Shown piece after piece: positions 48,014-57,847 of a stretch of 64,000 bases of DNA (positions are counted from its first letter, which is position 1; every line of letters begins with the position of its first letter). The notes below the pieces were generated by a model. The model saw nothing but the letters and a program-made list of their open reading frames with translations. It searched no databases and was not told where the DNA came from. Source of the DNA: Iodidimonas sp. SYSU 1G8 (GTDB lineage: Bacteria > Pseudomonadota > Alphaproteobacteria > SMXS01). The stretch covers positions 1,302,001 through 1,366,000 of the forward strand of contig NZ_JBBYXJ010000001.1 in the NCBI RefSeq assembly GCF_039655775.1, written 5' to 3'. The position numbers were made by a program, and so were the translations under genes.

Positions 48014-48325
48014 TCAACCTTCGTCGTCGTGGCCGCCATGATCGCCAGCGATGGGACCTTCCTTGAACAGGTTGCTTCTCAATTGATGGTCGAACTCCGG
48101 ACTGTTGCGGCGGATCCATTCCAGCACCATGGCGGCATGCTCCATTTCCTCGCGCATGTTGTGCAAAAGGATTTCCTTGAGCTGCGCGTCATCACAGTCA
48201 TCGGCGCGCTGCCTGTACCAGTCGACCGCCTCCATCTCTTCCATAAGGGAGACGATGGCGTGATGCAGGGAAATGGTCTCCTTGGTCAGCCGTTCACGGG
48301 GGGCGTGCAAACCTTCGCTCGACAT
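48014..48325 (-). CDS. encapsulated-ferritin-like protein (EncFtn)
   Basis: The 103-residue protein closely resembles EncFtn, a half-ferritin that oxidises Fe2+ as a decamer of dimers inside encapsulin shells. The ferroxidase positions are Glu30 in MEEMEAVDWY and Glu60 and His63 in REEMEHAAM, equivalent to Glu32, Glu62 and His65 of the Rhodospirillum rubrum protein. The C-terminus is acidic and His/Gly-rich (GDHGGHDDEG) and lacks an encapsulin-targeting peptide such as SLRG. No encapsulin gene is in the window. GAAGGAG precedes the ATG. Confidence 0.86.
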   Translation of the reverse strand: MSSEGLHAPRERLTKETISLHHAIVSLMEEMEAVDWYRQRADDCDDAQLKEILLHNMREEMEHAAMVLEWIRRNSPEFDHQLRSNLFKEGPIAGDHGGHDDEG

Positions 48326-48382
48326 CTGGTGCGCTCCTTCATCCTGTAGCGTGATCGTCAAGAGTCCAAGGCGCGACCGGTC

Positions 48383-49648
48383 TCAACGCGCCAGGGCTCC
48401 TGCGCTATCCTGCACAAGTTCGTGGGCGATGACGACCTCCGCGATGTCGGCTGGCAGCGACAGCCCGCCGCGCGCCCGTTCCAGGGCTTCGTCGGACATG
48501 CGCAGGGCCGCCGGACGCAGTGTCGGCGAGGCATGAGAGATGGAGGCGAGCCCCTTCTGGAGCCGAATTCCCACCTCCACAAGCGCCGCGCCGTCTCTCG
48601 ATATAGGGCGAAAGGCGTCCTCGATCATCTCGGCGCAGTCGATGGGCGCGGCATGAAGCCGGTCGTAAATCACCTCCGGATCGCTCTCGGCCAGATCGCG
48701 ATCGAACCGGATGAGCAGACGGACCATAGTGCCGATCACATCGATCGCCGTGCCAGGGTCGTTAATGGCCGGCGACAGGGCGCGCGAGGCGATTTCGGAC
48801 AGTGCGATGAGACCGAATCGGGGATCCTGCAGAAAGGTGCGGGTGTCTCCCAGCGTGAAAGCGGCGCGAATTCGGTCGCGCGTGGCGTCATCCACCTGCC
48901 GATCCAGGTAACAGAGAGCCCGACCCGGACTGATGAACACGCCGGACCGCACCGGATTATAGATTCGAACATCCGCTGTCTCCGCGCAGTTCTGCAACCG
49001 TCCCGCGTCCACATGCTGCACATAGGCGACGCGGTCCGTGTACAGCGGATACGCGTCCGCGGGAATCTGTGTCAGAGGATGGCCGCCCAGATGACGAGCC
49101 TTGGCATGTGAATTCAACGCCGCCTGCGTCACCTCCTCGACCTGATCGATGGTCTCGCCCACCCGCCCAAGGCGCGACAGCCGGTCGATCCAGCCCAGCA
49201 AGGTGACCACCACCAGCACGATCACCGCGATCGTGACGGCCAACAGAACAAGCCTGCCGCCCCCGCCGTAAACCCGGGTGCTCAACAGCACGATGCCGAC
49301 GATGCTGTAGAGAAACGCGCCGATGAACGTCGCCAGCGCATTGTGCGAGGTCGTGTCCTCTATGAGCAGGGTGGCGGCGCGGGGGGTCGTGCTGTTCGAG
49401 GCGGCGGCATAGGCCGAGACCATGGTCGTCAGCGAAAAGGTTGCCACCGCGAGCATGCTCGACGCCAGGATCGCCAGGATCGAATCAACCGATCCTGCGC
49501 CAATCCGGTCGGAATAGGCCTCTGGCACCATCGGACCAAGCGCGATAGCCACCATCGCCGTCGCGACGCCAAGCAGACAATACAGCGTGCTTCGAAACCA
49601 GGTCTGCCTGGTGATCCGCTGCAGGATGAACTGCCATTTCGTATCCAT
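48383..49648 (-). CDS. DUF2254 membrane protein
   Basis: This 421-residue protein has about four N-terminal membrane segments (residues 15-155) and a large soluble C-terminal region. The DUF2254 pattern is visible in SMLAVATFSLTTMVSAYAAASNSTTPRA and in RFGLIALSEIASRALSPAINDPGTAIDV (each read as overlapping shorter motifs). The function is unknown. It lies 57 bp upstream of the EncFtn-like gene on the same strand. Confidence 0.88.
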   Translation of the reverse strand: MDTKWQFILQRITRQTWFRSTLYCLLGVATAMVAIALGPMVPEAYSDRIGAGSVDSILAILASSMLAVATFSLTTMVSAYAAASNSTTPRAATLLIEDTTSHNALATFIGAFLYSIVGIVLLSTRVYGGGGRLVLLAVTIAVIVLVVVTLLGWIDRLSRLGRVGETIDQVEEVTQAALNSHAKARHLGGHPLTQIPADAYPLYTDRVAYVQHVDAGRLQNCAETADVRIYNPVRSGVFISPGRALCYLDRQVDDATRDRIRAAFTLGDTRTFLQDPRFGLIALSEIASRALSPAINDPGTAIDVIGTMVRLLIRFDRDLAESDPEVIYDRLHAAPIDCAEMIEDAFRPISRDGAALVEVGIRLQKGLASISHASPTLRPAALRMSDEALERARGGLSLPADIAEVVIAHELVQDSAGALAR

Positions 49649-49738
49649 CGGTCGGCCCCCTAGCGTTCGCCCCGCCGGGGCTGGTCCGGCGTGTAGGTGA
49701 TCCGCGAACGCCTCGGACCGCCGAAGGTGTCACGCATC

Positions 49739-49769
49739 TTGACATTCCGCCCTTGTTCGATAGTTATAT
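49739..49769 (+). promoter_or_regulatory. promoter of the leucine leader and leuA
   Basis: A perfect -35 TTGACA (49739-49744) is followed after 16-19 bp by the AT-rich TAGTTATAT (49761-49769). Transcription should begin at about 49774, at or next to the leader ATG. Confidence 0.6.
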
Positions 49770-49773
49770 CGCC

Positions 49774-49827
49774 ATGACCCGTCCGCAAAAATCGCTGTCG
49801 CTTCGACTTACCACGCTGTCCCTCTAA
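49774..49827 (+). CDS. leuL: leucine-rich leader peptide of leuA
   Basis: A 17-residue reading frame, MTRPQKSLSLRLTTLSL, carries five Leu (codons CTG, CTT, CTT, CTG, CTC), a composition typical of amino-acid attenuation leaders. It lies 284 bp before the leuA start. If transcription begins at about 49774 the leader is translated leaderless, as described for trpL in rhizobia. GTCCC-TCTAA-GGGAC (49818-49832) forms a hairpin with the stop codon in its loop. Confidence 0.75.
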   Translation: MTRPQKSLSLRLTTLSL

Positions 49828-51794
<1,967 letters not shown>

Positions 51795-51868
51795 TCCGGG
51801 ATACCATCGGGCGCTTCAGCGGTTGATATAGGGCTCGGATGCCGCCAGCGGGGCGGCATCCCTGCACG

Positions 51869-52315
51869 ATGGAGCGATCCGTGACATCCGACGATCTGAG
51901 CCTGTTCATCGCGGCGCAATCCCCCGTCTGGAACCAGGTCACCAGCGAGCTTGCCGCCGGGCGAAAGCAAAGCCACTGGATGTGGTTCGTGTTTCCCCAG
52001 ATCGAGGGGCTGGGGCATAGCGCCATGGCACGGCGCTATGCCCTTGGCAATCTCGATCACGCCCGGCGCTATCTGGCCGATCCCGCGCTGGGCGAGCGCC
52101 TGCGCGAGGCCACCCGACTGGTGCTGCGACACGCCGGAGCCCCGATCCGCCATATTCTGGGCACGCCGGACGATTTGAAGTTCCGCTCCAGTATGACCCT
52201 GTTCGAACAGGCCGCGACCGAACAGCAGGACCGCGATCTTTTCGGGAAGGCGCTCGCCGCGTTTCATGCCGGCGAGCCCGATCCGAAGACGCTGGAGCTG
52301 CTGCGCCAGCGTTAG
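51869..52315 (+). CDS. DUF1810 family protein
   Basis: The 148-residue soluble protein matches DUF1810: FIAAQSPVWNQVTSELAAGRKQSHWMWFVFPQ (as overlapping short motifs), GLGHSAMARRYAL, YLADPALGERLREATRLVL and KFRSSMTLFEQA. No function is established. It starts 74 bp after leuA and ends at a hairpin shared with the convergent ThuA gene. ATG at 51869 is favoured over 51839 because the latter adds an unlikely N-terminus. Confidence 0.85.
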   Translation: MERSVTSDDLSLFIAAQSPVWNQVTSELAAGRKQSHWMWFVFPQIEGLGHSAMARRYALGNLDHARRYLADPALGERLREATRLVLRHAGAPIRHILGTPDDLKFRSSMTLFEQAATEQQDRDLFGKALAAFHAGEPDPKTLELLRQR

Positions 52316-52317
52316 GC

Positions 52318-52345
52318 CGGAGCGCGGCGCGGATGCCGCGCTCCG
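52318..52345. terminator. bidirectional hairpin between DUF1810 and ThuA genes
   Basis: CGGAGCGCGGC and GCCGCGCTCCG form a perfect 11-bp stem with a six-base loop between convergent stop codons. Confidence 0.75.
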
Positions 52346-52351
52346 ATCTGC

Positions 52352-53170
52352 TTAGCGCTTTCGCGCCCAGGCTTTCGCTTCGTCCGAGGCAACCCATTTG
52401 ATCGCATCGGCGAGGAACTGGCGGAATGCCGGGTTGGAATAGGCTGCCGGACCGTCGCCGGCTTCGCTGGCCACCACCGGACTGTTGCCCGTGCGCTTGG
52501 CCCAGGCGATCAGATTGCTCCCCGGCGGATGATTCCAGCGGTCCTTCTCGGCCTGCGGCGCCAGCGGCGGCGGGTTGAAGTTGGACGGCGAGTAATCGTA
52601 GTCGCTGCGCAGCAGCGGCACGATGTCCGGATTGCTCTCGAACCCCGATGTCTTCAGGTAGATCTCGTCGGTCACGGTAAAGCCCTTGCCAAGGTTCTTC
52701 GTCACCGGATGGGACGGATCGACCACGGACAGGAAGTGGGTACCGTTGCGGTGCGGCTCGCCGCCGCCGCCGCGATAGCCGGATCCCGGCACCTTCTCGC
52801 CATAGACCTCGGATTCCGACAGGGCGAATGACGTGCCCGAGATGTCGCGCCACAGGCTCCAGCCCGGCCATTGCACCAGCGCATGGTTCAGCAGGACGAG
52901 GCCCTTGCCGCTGTCGAGCAGCTTTTCGATGGTCTCGACGTAATGCGCCGGCGGCGCCTTGAAGGCGGCCGCGCCGTCATGTTCCGTGCCCCACATGTCG
53001 TAAAACACGACCGCGTCGTAATCCTTGACGTATTCCGGACGCAGGATGATCTGGGCGGCCGGCTGTTCGACCACCGTCGTGTTCAGATCGGGATTTTCGT
53101 CGAAGATCGCGTAGAAGCCATTGTAATCGAACGGATGGCCCTTGGTGACCAGCAGAACATTGACGGTCAT
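52352..53170 (-). CDS. ThuA-like domain protein
   Basis: The 272-residue protein has a ThuA-like glutamine-amidotransferase fold: VLLVTKGHPFDYNGF at the N-terminus, DYDAVVFYDMWG, GKGLVLLNHALVQWPGW and FTVTDEIYLK. ThuA proteins were named for trehalose utilisation, but many act in other sugar or secondary pathways. Neighbouring genes suggest catabolism. No signal peptide is visible. Confidence 0.85.
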   Translation of the reverse strand: MTVNVLLVTKGHPFDYNGFYAIFDENPDLNTTVVEQPAAQIILRPEYVKDYDAVVFYDMWGTEHDGAAAFKAPPAHYVETIEKLLDSGKGLVLLNHALVQWPGWSLWRDISGTSFALSESEVYGEKVPGSGYRGGGGEPHRNGTHFLSVVDPSHPVTKNLGKGFTVTDEIYLKTSGFESNPDIVPLLRSDYDYSPSNFNPPPLAPQAEKDRWNHPPGSNLIAWAKRTGNSPVVASEAGDGPAAYSNPAFRQFLADAIKWVASDEAKAWARKR

Positions 53171-53321
53171 TGTTTACTTCCCCTGTTTTCGTTGCGGTCG
53201 CTACGATAGCCCTGTTACCGGCGGTCTTGCCACGGCGGAAATCGGCCGTTAGGAACCAGCCGGACGAACCTGCGCCTGTGCAGGTTATCATATCGGGCAG
53301 CGCCGACGAGGGAAGAGACGG

Positions 53322-55136
53322 ATGAGCAAAATCGTGAGGATCGGATCAGCAGGCGGCTTCCTGGGCGACAGTTCGGTGGCCGCGCCGCAACTGATCAAGG
53401 GCGGCAAGCTCGACTACCTGGTCCTCGACTATCTCGCCGAGGTGACCATGTCGCTGCTGGTGAAGTCCCGCGCCAAGAATCCGGACGGCGGCTACGCGCA
53501 CGACTTCACCGAATGGGTCTGGAAGGAAAACGTCGCCGAGATCGCCCGCCAGGGCATCAAGCTGGTAACCAATGCCGGTGGCATCAGCCCGCGCGCCTGC
53601 CGCGCCCGGATGGAAAAGATCGCCGCCGAAGCGGGCGTGAGCCTGAAGATCGCCATCGTCGAGGGCGACGACATCCGCGACCGCATCCCCGCGCTGGCCG
53701 CCGAGGGCGTGACCGAGATGTATTCAGGCGCCGCCATGCCCGCGCCGGAGCGGATCACCAGCGCCAACGCCTATCTGGGCGGCCGGCCCATCGCCGAGGC
53801 GCTGGCGCGCGGCGCGGACGTGGTCATCACCGGCCGCGTCGTCGATTCCGCGCTGGTGCTTGGGCCATTGATGCACGAGTTCGGCTGGGCCGATACCGAC
53901 TACGACATGATGTCCGCCGGCAGTCTGGCCGGCCACCTGTTGGAATGCGGCGCGCAGGCGACGGGCGGGCTGTTCACCGACTGGGAAGACGTGCCGGACT
54001 GGGCCCATATCGGCTATCCCATCGCCGAATGCCGCGCCGACGGCACGTTCGTCATGACCAAGGCGGAAGGCACCGGCGGCATCGTCACCGTCGGCACCAT
54101 CTCCGAGCAGACGCTCTATGAGGTCGGCGACCCGCAGGCCTATCTGCTGCCCGACGTGGCCTGCGACTGGTCGGACGTCATCATCGCGCAGGAGGGCAAG
54201 GACCGGGTCAGCGTGTCAGGCGCAAGAGGCCGCGCGCCCACCGCCACTTACAAGGTCTGCGCCACCTTCCAGGATGGCTACCGCGCCATCGGCATCCTGC
54301 CCATCGTCGGCATGAATGCCGCGGCGAAGGCCGAAAGACAGGCCGCCGCGCTCATCGAGCGGACCGAGGAGATGCTGCGCGGCCGCAACATGGGGCCCTA
54401 CCGCGCGGTCCATATCGAGAGCCTGGGCGCCGAGACGACCTATGGCGCGCATTCGCGCATGCGCGGCGCGCGGGAAGTAATTTCGAAGATCGGCGTCGAG
54501 CACGAAGACAAGGCCGCTTTGGAGATATTCTCGCGCGAGATCAGTGCCCCGATGACCTCCATGATGGTCGGCAACACCGGCTGGTATGCGGGCCGGCCCA
54601 ATGTCACGCCTGTCATCCGCCTGTTTTCCTTCGCCCTCGCCAAGGACCGTGTGCGCGTCACCATCGACCTCAACGGCAAGACCGAAACTGTCGCCATCAC
54701 GACAGCCGGCGGGTTCGATCCGGCCAAGATCACCCGGCCCGGCACCGAAAGCGCGAATCTCGGTCCAGACGCGGTGATGGTGAGGCTGGTCGATATCGCC
54801 TGGGGCCGCTCCGGCGACAAGGGCGACAAGTTCAACGTGGCCGTCATCGCCCGCCGTCCCGAATATCTGCCCTACATCCGCGCCGCCCTGAGCGTGGACG
54901 CGGTGCGCGACTGGTTCGCCCACGAGTTCGCGGGCGCCGCCCATCCGCGCGTCGAACGTTTCGACGTGCCGGGCATGCACGCCCTCAATTTCCTGTGCCA
55001 CGAGGCGCTGGGCGGCGGCGGCATGGCCACCATGCGCCTCGACCAGCTGGCCAAGGGCAAGGCACAGCAATTGCTGGAGATTGAAGTTCCCCTTCCCGCA
55101 TCGCTTGCGCAGAACCTGAAACGGGCTGCGGCGTGA
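53322..55136 (+). CDS. AtuA-family protein (acyclic terpene utilisation, DUF1446)
   Basis: The 604-residue protein has an N-terminal AtuA domain (about 1-450), with IGSAGGFLGDSSVAAPQLI, VTNAGGISPRACRA and VVITGRVVDSALVLGPL, fused to the C-terminal AtuA-like ferredoxin-fold domain (about 490-600; RSGDKGDKFNVAVIAR). In Pseudomonas the atu genes serve citronellol/geraniol breakdown; the reaction of AtuA is uncertain. It is divergent from the ThuA gene and followed by a VOC protein. Confidence 0.88.
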   Translation: MSKIVRIGSAGGFLGDSSVAAPQLIKGGKLDYLVLDYLAEVTMSLLVKSRAKNPDGGYAHDFTEWVWKENVAEIARQGIKLVTNAGGISPRACRARMEKIAAEAGVSLKIAIVEGDDIRDRIPALAAEGVTEMYSGAAMPAPERITSANAYLGGRPIAEALARGADVVITGRVVDSALVLGPLMHEFGWADTDYDMMSAGSLAGHLLECGAQATGGLFTDWEDVPDWAHIGYPIAECRADGTFVMTKAEGTGGIVTVGTISEQTLYEVGDPQAYLLPDVACDWSDVIIAQEGKDRVSVSGARGRAPTATYKVCATFQDGYRAIGILPIVGMNAAAKAERQAAALIERTEEMLRGRNMGPYRAVHIESLGAETTYGAHSRMRGAREVISKIGVEHEDKAALEIFSREISAPMTSMMVGNTGWYAGRPNVTPVIRLFSFALAKDRVRVTIDLNGKTETVAITTAGGFDPAKITRPGTESANLGPDAVMVRLVDIAWGRSGDKGDKFNVAVIARRPEYLPYIRAALSVDAVRDWFAHEFAGAAHPRVERFDVPGMHALNFLCHEALGGGGMATMRLDQLAKGKAQQLLEIEVPLPASLAQNLKRAAA

Positions 55137-55195
55137 CACCACGGGCGCACGCGTGTTATTGATTTTCCGAAACAATCTTTGGGGAGAGACGCATC

Positions 55196-55567
55196 ATGGC
55201 GAAGATCGGCTACTGCACCGTTGGATCGAACAGGCTGGAAGAGGCCAAGGTCTTCTATGATGCCCTGATGGCATCAATCGACATGAAGCCCCGGTTCGAG
55301 CATCCCTCGGGCGGACGTCTTTATGCTGGTGCCGCCGGCATGTTCGGCGTTCTCGGTCCGTATGACGGCAACCCCGCGACGGTGGGTAACGGCTCCATGA
55401 TCGGCTTCAGCTTCGACACGACCGATGAAGTCGCCGCGTTTCACGCCAAGGCGCTGGAGCTGGGCGGGACCACCGACGGCGACCCGGGCGAGCGTGCGCC
55501 AGGCGCTTACTTCGCCTACTTCCGAGACCTGGACGGCAACAAGCTCTGCGCCTTCAAGTTCGGCTGA
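55196..55567 (+). CDS. VOC (glyoxalase-like) family protein
   Basis: This 123-residue protein has one vicinal-oxygen-chelate domain: KIGYCTVGSNRLEEAKVFYDAL, PSGGRLYAGAAGMFGVL and YFAYFRDLDGNKLCAFKF. The last motif carries the usual C-terminal metal-region acidic residue in related proteins only in part. It could be an isomerase or dioxygenase-like enzyme; the reaction is not predictable. GGGGAGAGAC lies before the ATG. Confidence 0.82.
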   Translation: MAKIGYCTVGSNRLEEAKVFYDALMASIDMKPRFEHPSGGRLYAGAAGMFGVLGPYDGNPATVGNGSMIGFSFDTTDEVAAFHAKALELGGTTDGDPGERAPGAYFAYFRDLDGNKLCAFKFG

Positions 55568-55568
55568 T

Positions 55569-55593
55569 CGTTCCCGGACGCGGTCCGGGAACG
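55569..55593. terminator. bidirectional hairpin between VOC and DUF3313 genes
   Basis: An 11-bp perfect inverted repeat (CGTTCCCGGAC and its complement) with a three-base loop follows the VOC stop and faces the convergent gene. Confidence 0.75.
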
Positions 55594-55615
55594 TCTTGAT
55601 GAACCTGGCCGGCCC

Positions 55616-56296
55616 CTACTTGGTGTCGGCCGGTTCAGCGCTATCGAGCCGCTTGCGCAGCGCGCCGGCCCAGAACGCAATCGCCTTTTCGACTTCGCTC
55701 CAGGCATCGTCGCTCGTCACCGGCGCCGATGCTTCGTGGACCCGCCCGCCCTGACGATCGGCCACCACCATAAGAACCTGGTTGGAGACGGAATCGATCA
55801 GTTCGGCCTCGAGGCTCATGCGCACGGCATATTCCGCGAGCGTCGGCTGTCCGCCGGCTTCCGCGCCTTTCGGGAACGCCAGCCAGACATTGGCCAAGGC
55901 CGCGCGGATCGCCAGCACGCCTTCGCCGGGCTCGGTGACCACGCTGTACCGGCCGGCCAGCTGCGTCTCCAGCACACTCGTCGCCAGCGCCTGAAGCTTG
56001 GTCATGTCCGCACGGCTCAGCCGGTACATGCGCTTGTCGTCACGCAGATAATTGACCGTGATCGGCTCGAGCATGACCGCGCGGTATGCGCCCAGATTCA
56101 CGCCGGGTGCGGCGAACACCACGTCGAGCTGGCGGTCGCCGACAGGCTGGAGACCGGAAGCGACCGCGTCCGAAACGATGGGATCGGCGGGCTGTGCCGC
56201 GACGGGTGCCGCGAGAAACAGCGCCGGGATGAGGCAGACCGCCCGCAGGCGCAGCGATAAGCTGGCAAAAGCCGTGTGATTCAACAGTTCCTCCAT
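55616..56296 (-). CDS. DUF3313-like exported protein
   Basis: The 226-residue precursor has an N-terminal hydrophobic signal (AVCLIPALFLAAPVAA, cut before QPADP). The mature part is consistent with DUF3313: YRAVMLEPITVNYL, SVLETQLAGRYSVVTEPGEGVLAIRAAL in shorter motifs, and a C-terminal WSEVEKAIAFWAGALRKRL. Many DUF3313 members are lipoproteins, but this one shows no lipobox Cys. The function is unknown. Confidence 0.72.
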   Translation of the reverse strand: MEELLNHTAFASLSLRLRAVCLIPALFLAAPVAAQPADPIVSDAVASGLQPVGDRQLDVVFAAPGVNLGAYRAVMLEPITVNYLRDDKRMYRLSRADMTKLQALATSVLETQLAGRYSVVTEPGEGVLAIRAALANVWLAFPKGAEAGGQPTLAEYAVRMSLEAELIDSVSNQVLMVVADRQGGRVHEASAPVTSDDAWSEVEKAIAFWAGALRKRLDSAEPADTK

Positions 56297-56486
56297 TCAA
56301 AGCGCGAAGCCTAATGACAACCGCGGCGCGGCACCACAGGCCCGGCCGTCTTTCAGCGGCCTGATCGATCAGTTAAAGTAATGGCGTGCCGAGCGCGACG
56401 ACTTATATGGCGGACACCGGCGCGATGAATGCCCCGCCAACGCTCTGGCGGCCAGACCGCATCGGCGCTACGTTACAGCCACCAGC

Positions 56487-56504
56487 ACTATACCAGGATA
56501 TAGT
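56487..56504. promoter_or_regulatory. inverted repeat around the acyl-CoA dehydrogenase ribosome site
   Basis: ACTATA (56487-56492) and TATAGT (56499-56504) flank CCAGGA, which contains the likely ribosome-binding bases. The repeat ends six bases before the ATG and could be a DNA operator or an mRNA hairpin. Confidence 0.5.
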
Positions 56505-56509
56505 TCACC

Positions 56510-57712
56510 ATGGACCTTTCCTTCGATGCCGAAACCCGCGCCTTCCAGCAGGAGGTCCGCGCCTTCCTCGCCGAGCAGCTGACGCCGGATATCCGCGAAG
56601 CGACCGCCAGGACCACCACGGTCTGGGTGGAGAAGGACGTGGTCATGGAATGGCATCGCCGTCTCTACAAGAAGGGCTGGGTCGGCTATTTCTGGCCGAA
56701 GGAATATGGCGGCACCGGCTGGACCCCGACCCAGCAGTACATCTTCCTGCAGGAGTGCGCCCAGGCGGGCGCGCCGCGTCTCATTCCCATGAGCCTGCGT
56801 TATGTGGGGCCGGTGATCTTCACCTTCGGCACCCAGGAGCAGAAGGACTTCTTCCTGCCCCGGATCCTGTCGGGGGAGCATTACTGGTGCCAGGGCTATT
56901 CCGAACCGGGTGCCGGGTCTGACCTGGCGTCGCTGAAGATGCGGGCGGTGCGCGAGGGCGACGAATACGTCCTGAACGGCAGCAAGATCTGGACGACCAA
57001 CGCCCACGTCTCCGACTGGATCTTCTGCCTGGTGCGCACGGACAATACGGGCAAGAAGCAGGAGGGAATCAGCTTCGTGCTGGTCGACCTGAAGACACCC
57101 GGCATCAAGATCGATCCGATCATCACGCTCGGCCTCGATCACGAGGTAAACCAAGTGTTTTTCGACGATGTCCGCATCCCGGTCTCGAACCGGGTCGGCG
57201 CCGAGGGCCAGGGCTGGGACTACGGCAAGTTTCTGCTGGAATTCGAGCGGGCCGGCGGCGCGTCGGGCGAATACAAGGCGGCGATCCAGAAGCTGAAGGC
57301 CATGGGCGCGGCGCAGCGGAGCGACGGCGCGCCGCTGATCGCCGATCCCTATTTCCGGAGCGAGATCGCCAAGCTCGAGATCGGCGTCATGGGCCTGGAG
57401 ATGACGGAACGCCGCATCATGTCCTCGGTCGCGGCGGGCCAGCGCCCGGGTCCGGAAGGATCGGTGATGAGCGCGACCGGCGTGGAGATCAACCAGCGGA
57501 TCAGCGAACTCGCCATCGAGGCGATGGACTATTACGCCGCGCCACTACCGCCGCCGAGCCTGACCGGCATGGTGAATGACGACGAATATCCGGGGCCGTC
57601 CTATGGCGCGGCCGCCATGGGCAAGTACCTGAACAAGCGGGCCGCCTCGATCTATGGCGGCGCCAAGGAAATCCAGCGCGAGATCATCTCGAAGGCGGTG
57701 CTGCACCTCTGA
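56510..57712 (+). CDS. acyl-CoA dehydrogenase
   Basis: The 400-residue FAD enzyme oxidises an acyl-CoA at the alpha-beta bond and passes electrons to ETF. It has WPKEYGGTGWTP, the flavin-binding YSEPGAGSDLASL, LNGSKIWTTNAHVSDWIFC and a C-terminal IYGGAKEIQREIISKAV. This variant resembles enzymes of terpene, steroid or aromatic side-chain catabolism more than fatty-acid enzymes, which is inference. The ETF-QO at 16753 would be the downstream acceptor. Confidence 0.93.
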   Translation: MDLSFDAETRAFQQEVRAFLAEQLTPDIREATARTTTVWVEKDVVMEWHRRLYKKGWVGYFWPKEYGGTGWTPTQQYIFLQECAQAGAPRLIPMSLRYVGPVIFTFGTQEQKDFFLPRILSGEHYWCQGYSEPGAGSDLASLKMRAVREGDEYVLNGSKIWTTNAHVSDWIFCLVRTDNTGKKQEGISFVLVDLKTPGIKIDPIITLGLDHEVNQVFFDDVRIPVSNRVGAEGQGWDYGKFLLEFERAGGASGEYKAAIQKLKAMGAAQRSDGAPLIADPYFRSEIAKLEIGVMGLEMTERRIMSSVAAGQRPGPEGSVMSATGVEINQRISELAIEAMDYYAAPLPPPSLTGMVNDDEYPGPSYGAAAMGKYLNKRAASIYGGAKEIQREIISKAVLHL

Positions 57713-57780
57713 CCCTCGGGCGTTCCAGCGCTATTCGTGATGCCGGTGCCAGTCGGTCGTGACTCCGGACTACATTCCGA

Positions 57781-57819
57781 TATAATTGACATGACTGTCG
57801 GTATTGATCGACTGTCATG
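57781..57819 (+). promoter_or_regulatory. -10 TATAAT with overlapping repeats before the first Rieske gene
   Basis: A perfect TATAAT (57781-57786) is followed by GACTGTC twice (57793 and 57810, 17 bp apart) and by an inverted pair CATGAC/GTCATG (57790-57795 and 57814-57819). The repeats overlap the expected transcription start, a repressor-like position. No good -35 is seen, which fits an activator-dependent or regulated promoter. Confidence 0.55.
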
Positions 57820-57847
57820 GCGCTCGGCTGTCTGGGGAGAGACAAGA

